This document shows, piece after piece, positions 32,979-42,409 of a stretch of DNA of 57,361 nt. Within the stretch, counting starts at the first letter, position 1; every line of letters begins with the position of its first letter. Below the pieces are notes generated by a model that was given only the letters and a program-made list of their open reading frames with translations, made no database searches and had not been told where the DNA came from. This DNA comes from an uncultured Oscillospiraceae bacterium (GTDB taxonomy: Bacteria; Bacillota; Clostridia; Oscillospirales; Acutalibacteraceae): positions 1 through 57,361 of the forward strand of contig URQB01000014.1 in NCBI GenBank assembly GCA_900549825.1, written 5' to 3'. Position numbers and translations under genes: made by a program.

Positions 32979-33884
32979 ATGGAGAATTATGTAGTATTAT
33001 CAATAGAAACCCATTTATTTTTTGCAAGAATTATGAAAGAGCACGCCCTTTTTTTAGCGGCGGGATTCCCATGCAAGGATGAGGCATGGATACAGAAGGC
33101 GGACTGGTTCCGGCAGCAGTTTGAAGACTTGCTTCGGGAGGTAGTAAGGATCGGTGATGGAAGGATTAACAGCAGCATTTTAAAATCCGATGAGTTAGTG
33201 ACGGAATTCACCATACCGGCGGAAAAACGAACAGAGCATTTGAGCGGAATTCCAATTGACAGCGGGATTTCCATGATGGAAAAGAAGCTTCGCGCAGGAT
33301 GCAACAGGGCAGAAAGCCGGGAAATCATCAGAAATGTTCACCGAATCAATAAACGGGCCATCTGGTTGTTGAACGGCTTGATTGACTTTAAAGAAAGTAT
33401 TCTAAGGGAAGTCGGCGACGGAAAGCTTTTCAATGCCAATTACCCATTGCTGATCAAGCACATTATTCGGGAAGCAAAATTATATCGTGCCACGGTAGAG
33501 GAATTGATGCAGAATAAGCGGCTTTCTTATAGGAATCTGCGGGAGACGGAAGAGTTCTGGAATCGGATTATGATGGAACACGCACTGTTTATCCGCGGTT
33601 TGTTAGACCCCTCGGAAGTGCAGTTGATTGATACGGCGGATGAATTCGCAACGGAATACAAGAAACTTCTAGAAATGGCGAGACGGCAGGACTGCAGAGC
33701 GATGGATGAGTTGACGAAAAAATCGCTGGCAGAGACGCTGAAATACCGTGAATTTAAAGCGGCAGGAACCGAAGGAATTCTGGACTGCAAGATTGCATCC
33801 ATTATTTTGCCGCTCCTTGCGGACCATGTGCTGCGTGAAGCAAATCATTATATCCGAATTTTGGAATGTGGCTGTGTGGGTTAG
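32979..33884 (+). CDS. DUF2935 helical metal-binding protein
   Basis: The 301-residue protein matches DUF2935. It consists of two four-helix bundles of ferritin- or hemerythrin-like type (about 5-135 and 150-290). Each repeat has a His-containing helix of similar wording (HLFFARIMKEHALFLAAGF; FWNRIMMEHALFIRGLLDP) and a matching Glu/His helix (HIIREAKLYRATVEEL; HVLREANHYIRILE), suggesting paired metal sites, probably Fe or Mn. GAAAGG lies before ATG 32979. The multicopper oxidase gene follows after 13 bp, so they form one transcript. Codons favour GGA, GAA and AAA, unlike neighbours. Storage or delivery of metal to or from the oxidase is an inference. Confidence 0.88.
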   Translation: MENYVVLSIETHLFFARIMKEHALFLAAGFPCKDEAWIQKADWFRQQFEDLLREVVRIGDGRINSSILKSDELVTEFTIPAEKRTEHLSGIPIDSGISMMEKKLRAGCNRAESREIIRNVHRINKRAIWLLNGLIDFKESILREVGDGKLFNANYPLLIKHIIREAKLYRATVEELMQNKRLSYRNLRETEEFWNRIMMEHALFIRGLLDPSEVQLIDTADEFATEYKKLLEMARRQDCRAMDELTKKSLAETLKYREFKAAGTEGILDCKIASIILPLLADHVLREANHYIRILECGCVG

Positions 33885-33897
33885 GAGGACTTAAAAA

Positions 33898-36800
33898 ATG
33901 GAGCTATGCCATTATCCGAGTCCGAAAAAAACTCGATTCTATGAGATAGAGGCAATTGAAATCCCCATTGTTTACAACAAATATGGGGATCACGATCCAA
34001 ATGGACTTTTGTATGTGCTCAAGAAGGATGCCGACAAAATCCGGGAAGAGGCGATCCGCAATTTTTCTCAGGAAACCCCTCAGCCATATGAAGGCGTAAA
34101 ACCACTCGTCATCCGGGCAAATGTGGGGGAAAAGGTAATTGTTTCTTTCACACATTCTCTGGACCGCCCGCTATCCATTCATGTGCAGGGGCTTGCCTAC
34201 GATGTGCAGACATCGGATGGGGCGAATGTAGGCTTTAACAAAGATTCTACGACACAGCACCGGATTACCTACACTTGGTATGCAATTCGGGAAGGTGTGT
34301 ACTTGTTCCACGATATGGGCGATACGAGAAGCGGAGAAGAAGGGACCAATGTGCATGGACTCTTTGGAGCAATCATCGTGGAGGCAGCGGAATCCAGATG
34401 GCTGGACCCAGAGACAGGAAAAGACTTGGAAAGCGGTCTGTTTGCTGATATTTACCATCCGGCGCAACCGGCGTTTCGGGAGTATGCCGTCTTTTTTCAT
34501 GATGAACTGGAAATTAAAAATAAAGATGGGAATCCTCCAATGGATCCCCACACAGGCCTGCCATCCGCCACAACCGGAATCAGCTACCGCTCAGAGCCGA
34601 TGAGAAACCGCCTGCCACTCACGCAAGAGCATGCGGATACAGGAGAAGACATTTCCATGAGTTCCTGGGTATACGGAGATCCGGCGCCGCCGATTTTGCG
34701 GGCGTATGTGGGAGACCCGTCGAAAATACGTCTGATTCACGGTGGAATCAAAGAAACCCATGTCTTCCACCTTCACAATCATCAATGGAGGCTGGAAGGA
34801 GAAAATGCAAACTCTACGGTGATTGATTCCATTACGTTGAGTCCGCAGGAATGTTATACGCTGGATATTCTTCATGGAGCGGGAAGCCTGAACGGGACGA
34901 TCGGCGATGTGATTTTCCATTGTCATCTCTATCCACATTTTCATGAGGGAATGTGGACGTTGTGGAGAATACACGACAGGCTGGAAGACGGAACGGGAAG
35001 GCTGCCGGATGGAGCAGCGATTCCGCCTCTGATGCCATTGAAAGACAGGGTGGCGCCTCCGAAAAAAGACGGAGAGCATCCTGGATATCCGAATTTTATC
35101 AATGGGGAATTTGGAGAGCGGCCGTTGCAACCGCCGCTTGGAATTTTGAATCCAGATGGAAGCAACAAGATTGAGCCAACGGAATTGGAGCGGGCGAATT
35201 TTGTGCCGGAGTTTGAGCCGGGGGCACTTTATACGGACACCTGTCCTTGTCATACGGACGGCGACTGCTGTTGCAATGAAGAAAATGTAAAAGTGTTTGA
35301 AATCGCATTGGTTCAGGCGAAGGTCATATACAACCGGTATGGCTGGAATGACCCGCAGGGAAGGTTCTTTGTATTGAAAGAAGAGCTGGAGCGGCACGGA
35401 GGCTTGGACGCCTATGTGCAGAAAATAGAAGAGCGGAAAATATGTGTGGAACCCCTTGTCATCCGTGCCAATGCAGGAGATTGTATTGAGGTACGGCTTA
35501 CGAATCTTCTCCCGGAATACTTGGAAGAAAGTCCATTTCAAATGGAAACGAAGACGGATATCGCAGGATACCATATCCATCTGGTAAAGTTTGATACGAT
35601 TGTTTCCGATGGAGCTGCGAACGGCTGGAACAATATCGCCGGGGCAAGAAAATATGAAACTTTAATTGAGCGGTTTTTCGCAAATACAGAGCTTCGGACG
35701 GTCTTTTTCCACGACCACCTGTTTGCCAATTCCCATCAGCAGCACGGTGTATTCGGAGCGCTGATTGTGGAGGAAGCCGGGGCTACGTTCCACGATATAC
35801 GGACCGGAAAAGAGTTGAAATGCGGAACGAAAGCGGTCATCAAAAGAAGAGACGGAACATCGTTCCGCGAGTTTGCGCTATTTGTGCATGATTTTGCCCT
35901 GCTATTTGACAAAGATGGGCATCCGCTGAATCCTCCGGCCATTCCGGGCTCCCACGATGATCCGGGCGCGATGGGAATTAATTACCGCTCGGAGCCGATG
36001 CGGGAACGTCTGAAAAGTCACGATGACCCGGCCTATCTTTTCAGTTCGCTTGTTCACGGGGATCCGGCAACACCGATTCTGGAAACGTACCCGGGGGATG
36101 AGATGATCATTCGTCTGCTGGACGGAGCACACGAGGAACAGCATGCTTTTAACCTCACCGGAATGTCCTGGAAAAAAGAGGTGGCAGACGCCGCTTCGCC
36201 GGATGTAGCTTCCCAGACGATTGGGATCTCGGAAGCATTTAACATCCGGATTACGAAACCGTATGCGCCGGGAGATTATCTCTACTATTTTGGCGGAATA
36301 GACGACGCGTGGCTGGGACTGTGGGGAATCATCCGGGCCTACGAACATCCGCGCAAACGCCTGAAACAGCTCTGCAAAGGCAAAGACCGGATTCTTCCGC
36401 TGCCGCCGTGTCCGGGAAAGGATGCGGTGATCCGAAGATATGAGATAGCGGCAATTCAGCGAGAGATTCCGTATAACCGCTATGGAGACCATGACCCGGA
36501 CGGATTGATGTTCGTTCCGCTGGAAGAGGCGGAACGTGCGATGTGTGAAAACGATCAGCCAAAGCCGTTGATTCTGCGGGCAAATGCAGGTGACTGGATT
36601 GAGATCACGCTCCACAACCTGTTTGATCCGAAAAAGCCAATTCCGTATTTTGACTATCCGAGGGTTCCGATGGACTGCAGGCACACACCGTCCATGCGGG
36701 TATCCTTAAATCCACAGTTTCTGAATTACGACCCGATTTGTGATTCTGGCATCAATGTAGGCTACAATAACCGGGAGCAGACTGTCGGAGTGGGTGAGAG

Positions 36801-37578
36801 CAAGAAATATCTGTGGTACGCCGATCAAGAATACGGAGCGTGCATCATTCAGTCATTCGGTGATATGAGAAACCACAGATACCACGGATTGTTTGGGGCA
36901 ATTATCATTGAACCGCCGGGAGCAAAATGGTATCGGAATTTTTCATTTGCAAAAGCCGCATATGAAGAAGAGGTTGTCATTACCGCACCGGGCGTGGAGA
37001 ATTTCCGGGAGTGTGTGGTGCTGATTCAAAACGGAATCCGTATGCTGGATGATGCGGGCGAGCTCATAAAGACCGCGGCAGAAGAGGATGGAGAGGCGGT
37101 GGACGCAGAGGATACGGGAGAGAAAGGATATAACTACCGCTCGGAACGATTCGCCAACAGGCTGAAAATGGATGACCGGATTTCAAAAATATTCAGCAGC
37201 AGGATACACGGAGATCCGGCAACGCCTGTTTTCCAGGCATACGAAGGAGAGCGGGTCATCTTCCGCACGATGATGCCGGCGGATAAGCCGAGAAACGTGG
37301 GGTTTGGTATCCACGGTCATGAATGGAGAGAGCAGCCAGGTGACCCGTATTCCAGAATCATTCCGATGCAGGGAGGCATCAGCATCGGGAATACGTTCCA
37401 GATGGAATTGAAGGACGGGGCCTCCTGCCCGGGTGATTATCTCTATCGCTCCGGAAGCCTGAAGTGGGATGTGGAATCCGGCATGTGGGGCATTTTCAGA
37501 GTGCTCAAGCAGGGAATTGGATGTAAGTGTAAAAATGTCTGCAGAAAAGTTGTGGAGCGTATGTGCAGAGTGAAGTAA
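33898..37578 (+). CDS. Large six-cupredoxin multicopper oxidase (MnxG-like)
   Basis: The 1226-residue protein repeats a two-cupredoxin module three times; each module opens with a phrase like EIPIVYNKYGDHDPNGL (residues about 18, 470, 855) and contains HGLFGAIIVE-type strands and a YRSEPMR loop. Copper ligands are complete but spread: type 1 site H288, C342, H347, M352; trinuclear HxH pairs at 559-561 (HIH), 605-607 (HDH), 291-293 (HLH) and 341-343 (HCH). Module 3 has no ligands. A Cys-rich segment (CPCHTDGDCCC, about residue 451) joins modules 1 and 2, and the C terminus has five more Cys. No signal peptide or membrane helix is seen. The size and architecture recall Bacillus MnxG (Mn oxidase) and ceruloplasmin. 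It should reduce O2 to water while oxidising a metal or other donor. Codon use differs from the neighbours. Confidence 0.88.
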   Translation: MELCHYPSPKKTRFYEIEAIEIPIVYNKYGDHDPNGLLYVLKKDADKIREEAIRNFSQETPQPYEGVKPLVIRANVGEKVIVSFTHSLDRPLSIHVQGLAYDVQTSDGANVGFNKDSTTQHRITYTWYAIREGVYLFHDMGDTRSGEEGTNVHGLFGAIIVEAAESRWLDPETGKDLESGLFADIYHPAQPAFREYAVFFHDELEIKNKDGNPPMDPHTGLPSATTGISYRSEPMRNRLPLTQEHADTGEDISMSSWVYGDPAPPILRAYVGDPSKIRLIHGGIKETHVFHLHNHQWRLEGENANSTVIDSITLSPQECYTLDILHGAGSLNGTIGDVIFHCHLYPHFHEGMWTLWRIHDRLEDGTGRLPDGAAIPPLMPLKDRVAPPKKDGEHPGYPNFINGEFGERPLQPPLGILNPDGSNKIEPTELERANFVPEFEPGALYTDTCPCHTDGDCCCNEENVKVFEIALVQAKVIYNRYGWNDPQGRFFVLKEELERHGGLDAYVQKIEERKICVEPLVIRANAGDCIEVRLTNLLPEYLEESPFQMETKTDIAGYHIHLVKFDTIVSDGAANGWNNIAGARKYETLIERFFANTELRTVFFHDHLFANSHQQHGVFGALIVEEAGATFHDIRTGKELKCGTKAVIKRRDGTSFREFALFVHDFALLFDKDGHPLNPPAIPGSHDDPGAMGINYRSEPMRERLKSHDDPAYLFSSLVHGDPATPILETYPGDEMIIRLLDGAHEEQHAFNLTGMSWKKEVADAASPDVASQTIGISEAFNIRITKPYAPGDYLYYFGGIDDAWLGLWGIIRAYEHPRKRLKQLCKGKDRILPLPPCPGKDAVIRRYEIAAIQREIPYNRYGDHDPDGLMFVPLEEAERAMCENDQPKPLILRANAGDWIEITLHNLFDPKKPIPYFDYPRVPMDCRHTPSMRVSLNPQFLNYDPICDSGINVGYNNREQTVGVGESKKYLWYADQEYGACIIQSFGDMRNHRYHGLFGAIIIEPPGAKWYRNFSFAKAAYEEEVVITAPGVENFRECVVLIQNGIRMLDDAGELIKTAAEEDGEAVDAEDTGEKGYNYRSERFANRLKMDDRISKIFSSRIHGDPATPVFQAYEGERVIFRTMMPADKPRNVGFGIHGHEWREQPGDPYSRIIPMQGGISIGNTFQMELKDGASCPGDYLYRSGSLKWDVESGMWGIFRVLKQGIGCKCKNVCRKVVERMCRVK

Positions 37579-37675
37579 ACTCCATTGGTAGTTCCACCGC
37601 AAATCCGCTGCAGTATCTTCAATCAATACGGCAGGAGGGCTTTGAGGTATCTGTATGCGGTAAGTAGATAGACAG
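37579..37675 (+). pseudogene. Possible gene fragment downstream of the oxidase
   Basis: One frame reads on after the oxidase stop for about 30 codons (NSIGSSTANPLQYLQSIRQE, then GFEVSVCGK and a stop) with a protein-like look but no start. It ends just before the IS-like repeats. It may be the tail of a gene cut during insertion. No family is recognised. Confidence 0.25.
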
Positions 37676-37786
37676 CTTCTCAAATTTTGTGTAAACCTTC
37701 ATGATGGTGTAGAATAAAAGCACCAACATGGAGGTTTATATATTTGGCGCTCTCCTAAATTCTGTGTAAATACCATAGAGTAGTGG
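37676..37786. mobile_element. Degenerate IS-like ends (resembling IS256-family termini)
   Basis: Two similar segments lie in the same orientation: CTCAAATTTTGTGTAAACC near 37678-37696 and CTCCTAAATTCTGTGTAAAT near 37752-37771, each followed by a GAT(G)GTGTAG or AGAGTAGTGG-like phrase. The string AAATT(T/C)TGTGTAAA is what I recall from ends of IS256-family elements. CATGGAGGTTTATAT between them looks like a ribosome binding site whose transposase has been deleted. No transposase remains. Confidence 0.45.
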
Positions 37787-37924
37787 AAACCAGAGCGAAT
37801 ATTTTTAGTGCGGCAGCGGCGCAGACCGTTGCCGCCTTGTCTACAACATTACACCCTCTTGAAAACCAGCCCTTCTCCAAATACAACATTTTGCAACAAA
37901 CGCTCCGTGGAGTTTGCCAGAAGA

Positions 37925-39613
37925 CTATTTTTGCACCTGCTTTCGCTCCTCCCGGGCGGCCATGGCGGCCTCCACCTGCTTTTTCTTGTATTTTACGGTA
38001 TCAATCAATTCACGCGGAACCAGAACGCCGTGCATATGCGGCTCCAAAAACGGATAAAACAGCCGCAGGAAGCATTTGGAAACTGCAACAAAGGGCTTAA
38101 AATGAAGCAGCCGTGTTGCCATCATCGCCATCTCCCCCGCCAGCTCGCGGATTGTGGGCGCGCTGCCGGGTCGGATATGCACCCGCAGCCGATCAAAACG
38201 GAAGACGAGCGTGCGCTTTGCCACTGTTTCCAGCGGACGAATCCAGACCTCCAGCGTCCTTTCATCGAGCCACGCCGCGCTGGCACAGACGGTATAGGAG
38301 ATGCCGCCGAGCACGATCTTGCCGTAGCGCTGGTGGCCATCCATACCGCAGACGACGGTATTCGTTTCATCGCCCTCCGTCCAGGTCATCGCGCATTTAT
38401 CCACGCTGAAGGCAAAAAGAATTTGATCGAAATTACCTGCCTTATCGCGCTTCAAATAGGTCGCGGCGATCGGCAGGATGCTCGGCGGAAAGTGGATGAG
38501 ATTGAGCGAGCGGCGGCGCTTGACGCGGATGACGCTCTGCTCCAGCTTTTCCTCCAGGCGGCTGCGGATGCCGACAGGCACCACGTCCAGCGGGTAAGCC
38601 TCCTCCAGCAGTTCATACGGAACAGGAGGCGCTTTTTCCACCGTCTTTTCCTGAAAAGCCTTCGGGAAATGCCGCCAGATGCAGTCGAGCACGGCCTGTT
38701 CATCGAGCGCGGCGTTCGTCATCACCAGCACGGCGTCATAATCCTCAAAGACGATGCCGAACTGCGAAAACAGGCCGTCCGCGCGGTAGGCGTGCTCCTC
38801 CCCCCTGCACCGCCAGAGGCCGAAGCCGTAGCCTGCGCTCGTATCCGTCCCCTTGCTGGAGGAATTATCCGTCTGCTTCTGCGTTGCTGATTTTGCCCAG
38901 AAGGAAGGGATCACCTGTTTGCCGTTATAAACACCACCCTGCGCGTAGCAGAGCATGATTTTGGCAAGATCCTCCGTTTTCAGCCACAATCCCCAGCCGC
39001 CGGCTTCCACGCCGTTTTCATCCGTCTCCCAGAAGGGAGGCGTGATCCCCAGGGGGCAGTAAAGCCGGGGCGTCAAAAACTGCGTCACGCTCGCGCCCGT
39101 GACGCGATGGATCGCGGCGCAGAGCATATAAATATTCTCATTGACATATTTCCAGCGGCCGGGCCGACCCTCCCATCCGGAAGCAAAAAAGCGCGCGACC
39201 CAGTCGCCTTTTTCCTTTGGATCGAGAAAATTCGCCTCCTTGCCGCTCTGCATGGCGACCAGATGAAAGATGGTTAGTTCCCAGAGCGGATCGTCTGGCG
39301 ACTTCGGCATATATTCCGGAAAGAGATCCAGAATGCGCGTGCTCAGCGTAAAAAGCCCCTCTTCGATGGCAAAGCCGACGGCAATCGCTGTCACGGTTTT
39401 GCTCACGGAATACATCGGATGCGGGATATCGGGCGCAAAGGGGTCATGAAATGCCTCTGCCGCGACGCGACCGCCGCGCAGGACCATGTAGCTGTGGTTT
39501 TCGATGCCGCTCTCCTTTAAATCCTCAACGAAGCGTAAAATTTCCGCGGAGGAGACGCCTGCCTCCTCCGGCGAAGCGGCACGCGGCAACGGCGCGGTCA
39601 GATATTCTCCCAT
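37925..39613 (-). CDS. Serine hydrolase, beta-lactamase/esterase class C type
   Basis: The 562-residue protein has a class C beta-lactamase-like domain (about 15-330) followed by a beta-rich C-terminal half. The nucleophile motif is S69-V-S-K72 in MYSVSKTVT, and the second-loop Tyr-x-Asn is YVNENIYM near residue 160. No signal peptide is seen, so it is probably cytoplasmic. Such proteins act as esterases, peptidases or carry unknown roles; resistance cannot be inferred. ATG 39613 follows GGCGAAAAGGGA. The C-terminal part resembles family members of Clostridia rather than known lipid enzymes. Monocistronic, in a stretch of ordinary composition. Confidence 0.85.
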   Translation of the reverse strand: MGEYLTAPLPRAASPEEAGVSSAEILRFVEDLKESGIENHSYMVLRGGRVAAEAFHDPFAPDIPHPMYSVSKTVTAIAVGFAIEEGLFTLSTRILDLFPEYMPKSPDDPLWELTIFHLVAMQSGKEANFLDPKEKGDWVARFFASGWEGRPGRWKYVNENIYMLCAAIHRVTGASVTQFLTPRLYCPLGITPPFWETDENGVEAGGWGLWLKTEDLAKIMLCYAQGGVYNGKQVIPSFWAKSATQKQTDNSSSKGTDTSAGYGFGLWRCRGEEHAYRADGLFSQFGIVFEDYDAVLVMTNAALDEQAVLDCIWRHFPKAFQEKTVEKAPPVPYELLEEAYPLDVVPVGIRSRLEEKLEQSVIRVKRRRSLNLIHFPPSILPIAATYLKRDKAGNFDQILFAFSVDKCAMTWTEGDETNTVVCGMDGHQRYGKIVLGGISYTVCASAAWLDERTLEVWIRPLETVAKRTLVFRFDRLRVHIRPGSAPTIRELAGEMAMMATRLLHFKPFVAVSKCFLRLFYPFLEPHMHGVLVPRELIDTVKYKKKQVEAAMAAREERKQVQK

Positions 39614-39840
39614 TCCCTTTTCGCCTCCCTGCTGATAATTGTATTAGTATAGCACAAAAAATTCTCATCCCGGTAAATTTCAAAGAAAATAAAGCGTACC
39701 GGATTCCCCGGCACCCGGCATCTGTTTTATAGAAAAATCATACAGCCGCTTTTGCGAAACTGCTCGATTTTTCCCGCAGCCGCATTTCATGCAGCGCCTC
39801 ATTACGATATATATACTGCTATTCTTGCTTTTGAAGCGGG

Positions 39841-39869
39841 TTGACTTTTTATCAAAGACCCGCTATATT
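39841..39869 (+). promoter_or_regulatory. Promoter of the YgjP-like gene
   Basis: TTGACT (39841-39846) and TATATT (39864-39869) are separated by 17 bp, which places transcription after the upstream in-frame ATG 39789 and supports ATG 39906. Confidence 0.75.
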
Positions 39870-39905
39870 GCAGAAAGATTGAGATTGAAAAACAGAGGTA
39901 TTACG

Positions 39906-40574
39906 ATGGATTACCAAATGAAGCGCATGAAGCGCAAAACCGTTGGCATTTATATCACAAAAGAAGGCTCCGTAGAAGTGCGTGCGCCGTACAGCGCCCC
40001 AAAGGCGGAAATCGACCGCTTTGTCCGGGAAAAGGAAGCGTGGATTCTTTCGCATCAGGCAAAAGCTCTGGAGCGGAAACAAATGCGGGATTCTTACAAA
40101 ATCCGGCCCGGCGGCTCCATCCTGTTTCTCGGCAGAGAGTATCCGTCGGAACGGTCGCAAAATGGAATGGTTTCCTTCGACGCAACAGGGTTTCTCCTGC
40201 CGGACACATCCTCAGACGAGCTGCGCGCGGCACTTGCGGACTTCTACCGCCGGGCGGCAAAAGAGTATCTTCCAAAGGCGGTGGAACGGTTTGCCCCGCT
40301 CATTGGAAAAAGCCCCAAGCAAGTGCGCATCACCTCGGCGAAAACGCGCTGGGGCTCCTGCTCGGCAAAGGATGGGATCAATCTCTCCTGGCGGCTCATG
40401 TTCGCGCCGCCGGAAGTGATCGATTACGTCGTCGTGCATGAGCTTGCGCATCTGATCGAATTGAACCATTCCCCCCGCTTCTGGGCGATTGTAGCTTCCA
40501 TCATACCGGATTACAAAGAGCTTCGTCAAGCCCTGAACGATTTGCAGGAAACGCTTTTGCGGCAGGGATGGTAA
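39906..40574 (+). CDS. YgjP-like M48-type metallopeptidase (DUF45)
   Basis: The 222-residue protein is a YgjP/SprT-like zinc peptidase. The metal motif H178-E-L-A-H182 with H189 in LNHSPRFW is intact, and the conserved KTRWGSCS segment precedes it. ATG 39906 follows AGAGG and is set by the promoter at 39841-39869. The N terminus carries no signal peptide, so it is cytoplasmic. The family often stands beside restriction systems as an accessory of unknown use, but no such genes occur here. Confidence 0.9.
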   Translation: MDYQMKRMKRKTVGIYITKEGSVEVRAPYSAPKAEIDRFVREKEAWILSHQAKALERKQMRDSYKIRPGGSILFLGREYPSERSQNGMVSFDATGFLLPDTSSDELRAALADFYRRAAKEYLPKAVERFAPLIGKSPKQVRITSAKTRWGSCSAKDGINLSWRLMFAPPEVIDYVVVHELAHLIELNHSPRFWAIVASIIPDYKELRQALNDLQETLLRQGW

Positions 40575-40708
40575 ACCGGCGTTGAAACAGGGAACCATGA
40601 AACGGAATCATGAAGCGCATAGAGCCCTTATGCCGGACAAGGGCACATCATCGCGCCCCTGTTGATTCTTTCCCGATTGTAAAGGCCGATTCAAACAGGA
40701 TGTGATCG

Positions 40709-42409
40709 CTATTTTTTCGCCAGCGCTTGGAAGACACTTACAAGGGTGGACGCCTCATTCCTGCCAAAGGAGAGCAGTTCCTCATAATGATCCTTTTGAT
40801 AGAAGGGGCCAAAATCGTTATCCGGGATGATATACCCCACCGCGTCGTTTGCCATGCCGAATACGAGCAGATCGCCGGAGCTTATCATGTCCTTCATCGG
40901 CGGCAGGCCGAATTCCTTGCCGGAATAGGAGCCGGACGCATGCATATTTGGGCCGTCGACCGCAAGCTCGGGATTGAGCTCGCCCGGCATCAGGGCTACC
41001 TTGATCTGCTTGCCGAGCTCGCAATAGCCGACCTCTGTAACTGCAAGCAAATCACCCCGGTCCTCCGTGGATTTCAGCACGGTATTGTCGATCAAGCGCA
41101 TTTTGCCGACCAGCTGAAAGACGAAATTGGTCATCGGCAATTTGACCTCCTGCAGGGTGATATTGAGGATCGGCTCGACCTCCGCCTCCTGCACCGGCTC
41201 CCAGCCCTCGTACCATTTGGAGTATTCCTCCGGCTTTTCAACGAGGGCGAGCTCCTGATCCTCCTGTGCCTTGTTGTAGAGCGTTTTGTCCGCGAGAATC
41301 TGCTCCTCGGTCATCGTCATAGCGCTGACGAATTTGCCCATCTCCCAGCCCCAGCGCCGCGTTTGCTCGTGGCGGGGCGTCACATCGTCGGTGATGAGCT
41401 TTTCCATGGGCAGGCCGTCATTGCTCACGCTGCGGTTGACGCCGATGAGCCCGCCGATCGCGCCCTGAAAGAACATGAAGTTATAGCCCTCCTCATTGAT
41501 GATCTGCTCCATGTAGGCCGTATAATCAGAGGTTAGAATATCGCCGGGATTGTCGCTTGTTGTCAGCCCCGTCACCTCCGGATGGGCGGAGAGATTGACG
41601 ATGCAGGTAGGCTTGGCATTTGCAGCATCCGGTACAAAGCGCAGGCGGTAAACTTCCTCTATCATGGTCTTGGGCTCGCGCTTATCGGTGAAATAATTTT
41701 CCGCCCTCTTGACCGCATAGAGCAGCCGCCCGGCCTGCATGTTTTCGCAGGCCTCTTTCACGGAAGCGGCCGTCTTTTCATACAGGGACTGCATAAAGGC
41801 TGGATCACGGCCGGAAAAGGCCGCCTTTTCCGCCTTGTTGGTGGTGAATACATTCCTGGCGATCGCCTTGGGTAGGGAGCACCACAGGCCCTGCGTATCG
41901 ATTGTGCTATGTACATGCGTCGTCAGGATATTGATGCTCACGATATGGTGTTCCTTTGCGTAATCCGCAAGCAGGGCACGGATATTGCGCACATCCGCGT
42001 TGGAAAGGCCGATGGACTCAATCACGGCAAAGGCAACCTTTCCCCGCCCGCTGTTGTCGTCGAGGACGATCGTGCGCACCTTCATATCATCAAACTTTTC
42101 GTAGATCTCCTTTGCCGGGAGCGTCAGATAACCGCCCATGTAATAGGGCCGCCCGCCGAGATCGTCCGGCGTGAGAATCTTCTGGGAATAGCCGAGGCTC
42201 CACTTGGCGTTCTGAGCCGGTGCATCGAGGAGCTGCGCGTCGCCCGCATAAAAATGTTCGCTTTTGTAATCTTCCTCGTTGATCCAGTCCGGGTTATTGG
42301 ACAGGCTGATGATGCCGATGAGCGCTGCGAACAGGACGATCACCACGCCGATCACGGACGCAAGCGTGAGTCCAATGATTTTCAGCGCTTTTAAGACCTT
42401 GCGTTTCAT
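40709..42409 (-). CDS. Neutral/alkaline ceramidase-like membrane protein
   Basis: The 566-residue protein has an N-terminal membrane anchor (about residues 12-36) and a neutral ceramidase N-terminal catalytic domain. Zinc-site phrases are ILTTHVHSTIDTQ (about 160-172) and NLSAHPEV (about 265), with FFQGAIGGLIG downstream. It lacks the C-terminal Ig-like domain of longer ceramidases (650-750 residues). Real ceramidases hydrolyse the amide of ceramide; the function in Clostridia is untested, and a related amide or lactone substrate is possible. It is oriented with the active part outside. The gene appears to stand alone. Confidence 0.82.
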   Translation of the reverse strand: MKRKVLKALKIIGLTLASVIGVVIVLFAALIGIISLSNNPDWINEEDYKSEHFYAGDAQLLDAPAQNAKWSLGYSQKILTPDDLGGRPYYMGGYLTLPAKEIYEKFDDMKVRTIVLDDNSGRGKVAFAVIESIGLSNADVRNIRALLADYAKEHHIVSINILTTHVHSTIDTQGLWCSLPKAIARNVFTTNKAEKAAFSGRDPAFMQSLYEKTAASVKEACENMQAGRLLYAVKRAENYFTDKREPKTMIEEVYRLRFVPDAANAKPTCIVNLSAHPEVTGLTTSDNPGDILTSDYTAYMEQIINEEGYNFMFFQGAIGGLIGVNRSVSNDGLPMEKLITDDVTPRHEQTRRWGWEMGKFVSAMTMTEEQILADKTLYNKAQEDQELALVEKPEEYSKWYEGWEPVQEAEVEPILNITLQEVKLPMTNFVFQLVGKMRLIDNTVLKSTEDRGDLLAVTEVGYCELGKQIKVALMPGELNPELAVDGPNMHASGSYSGKEFGLPPMKDMISSGDLLVFGMANDAVGYIIPDNDFGPFYQKDHYEELLSFGRNEASTLVSVFQALAKK

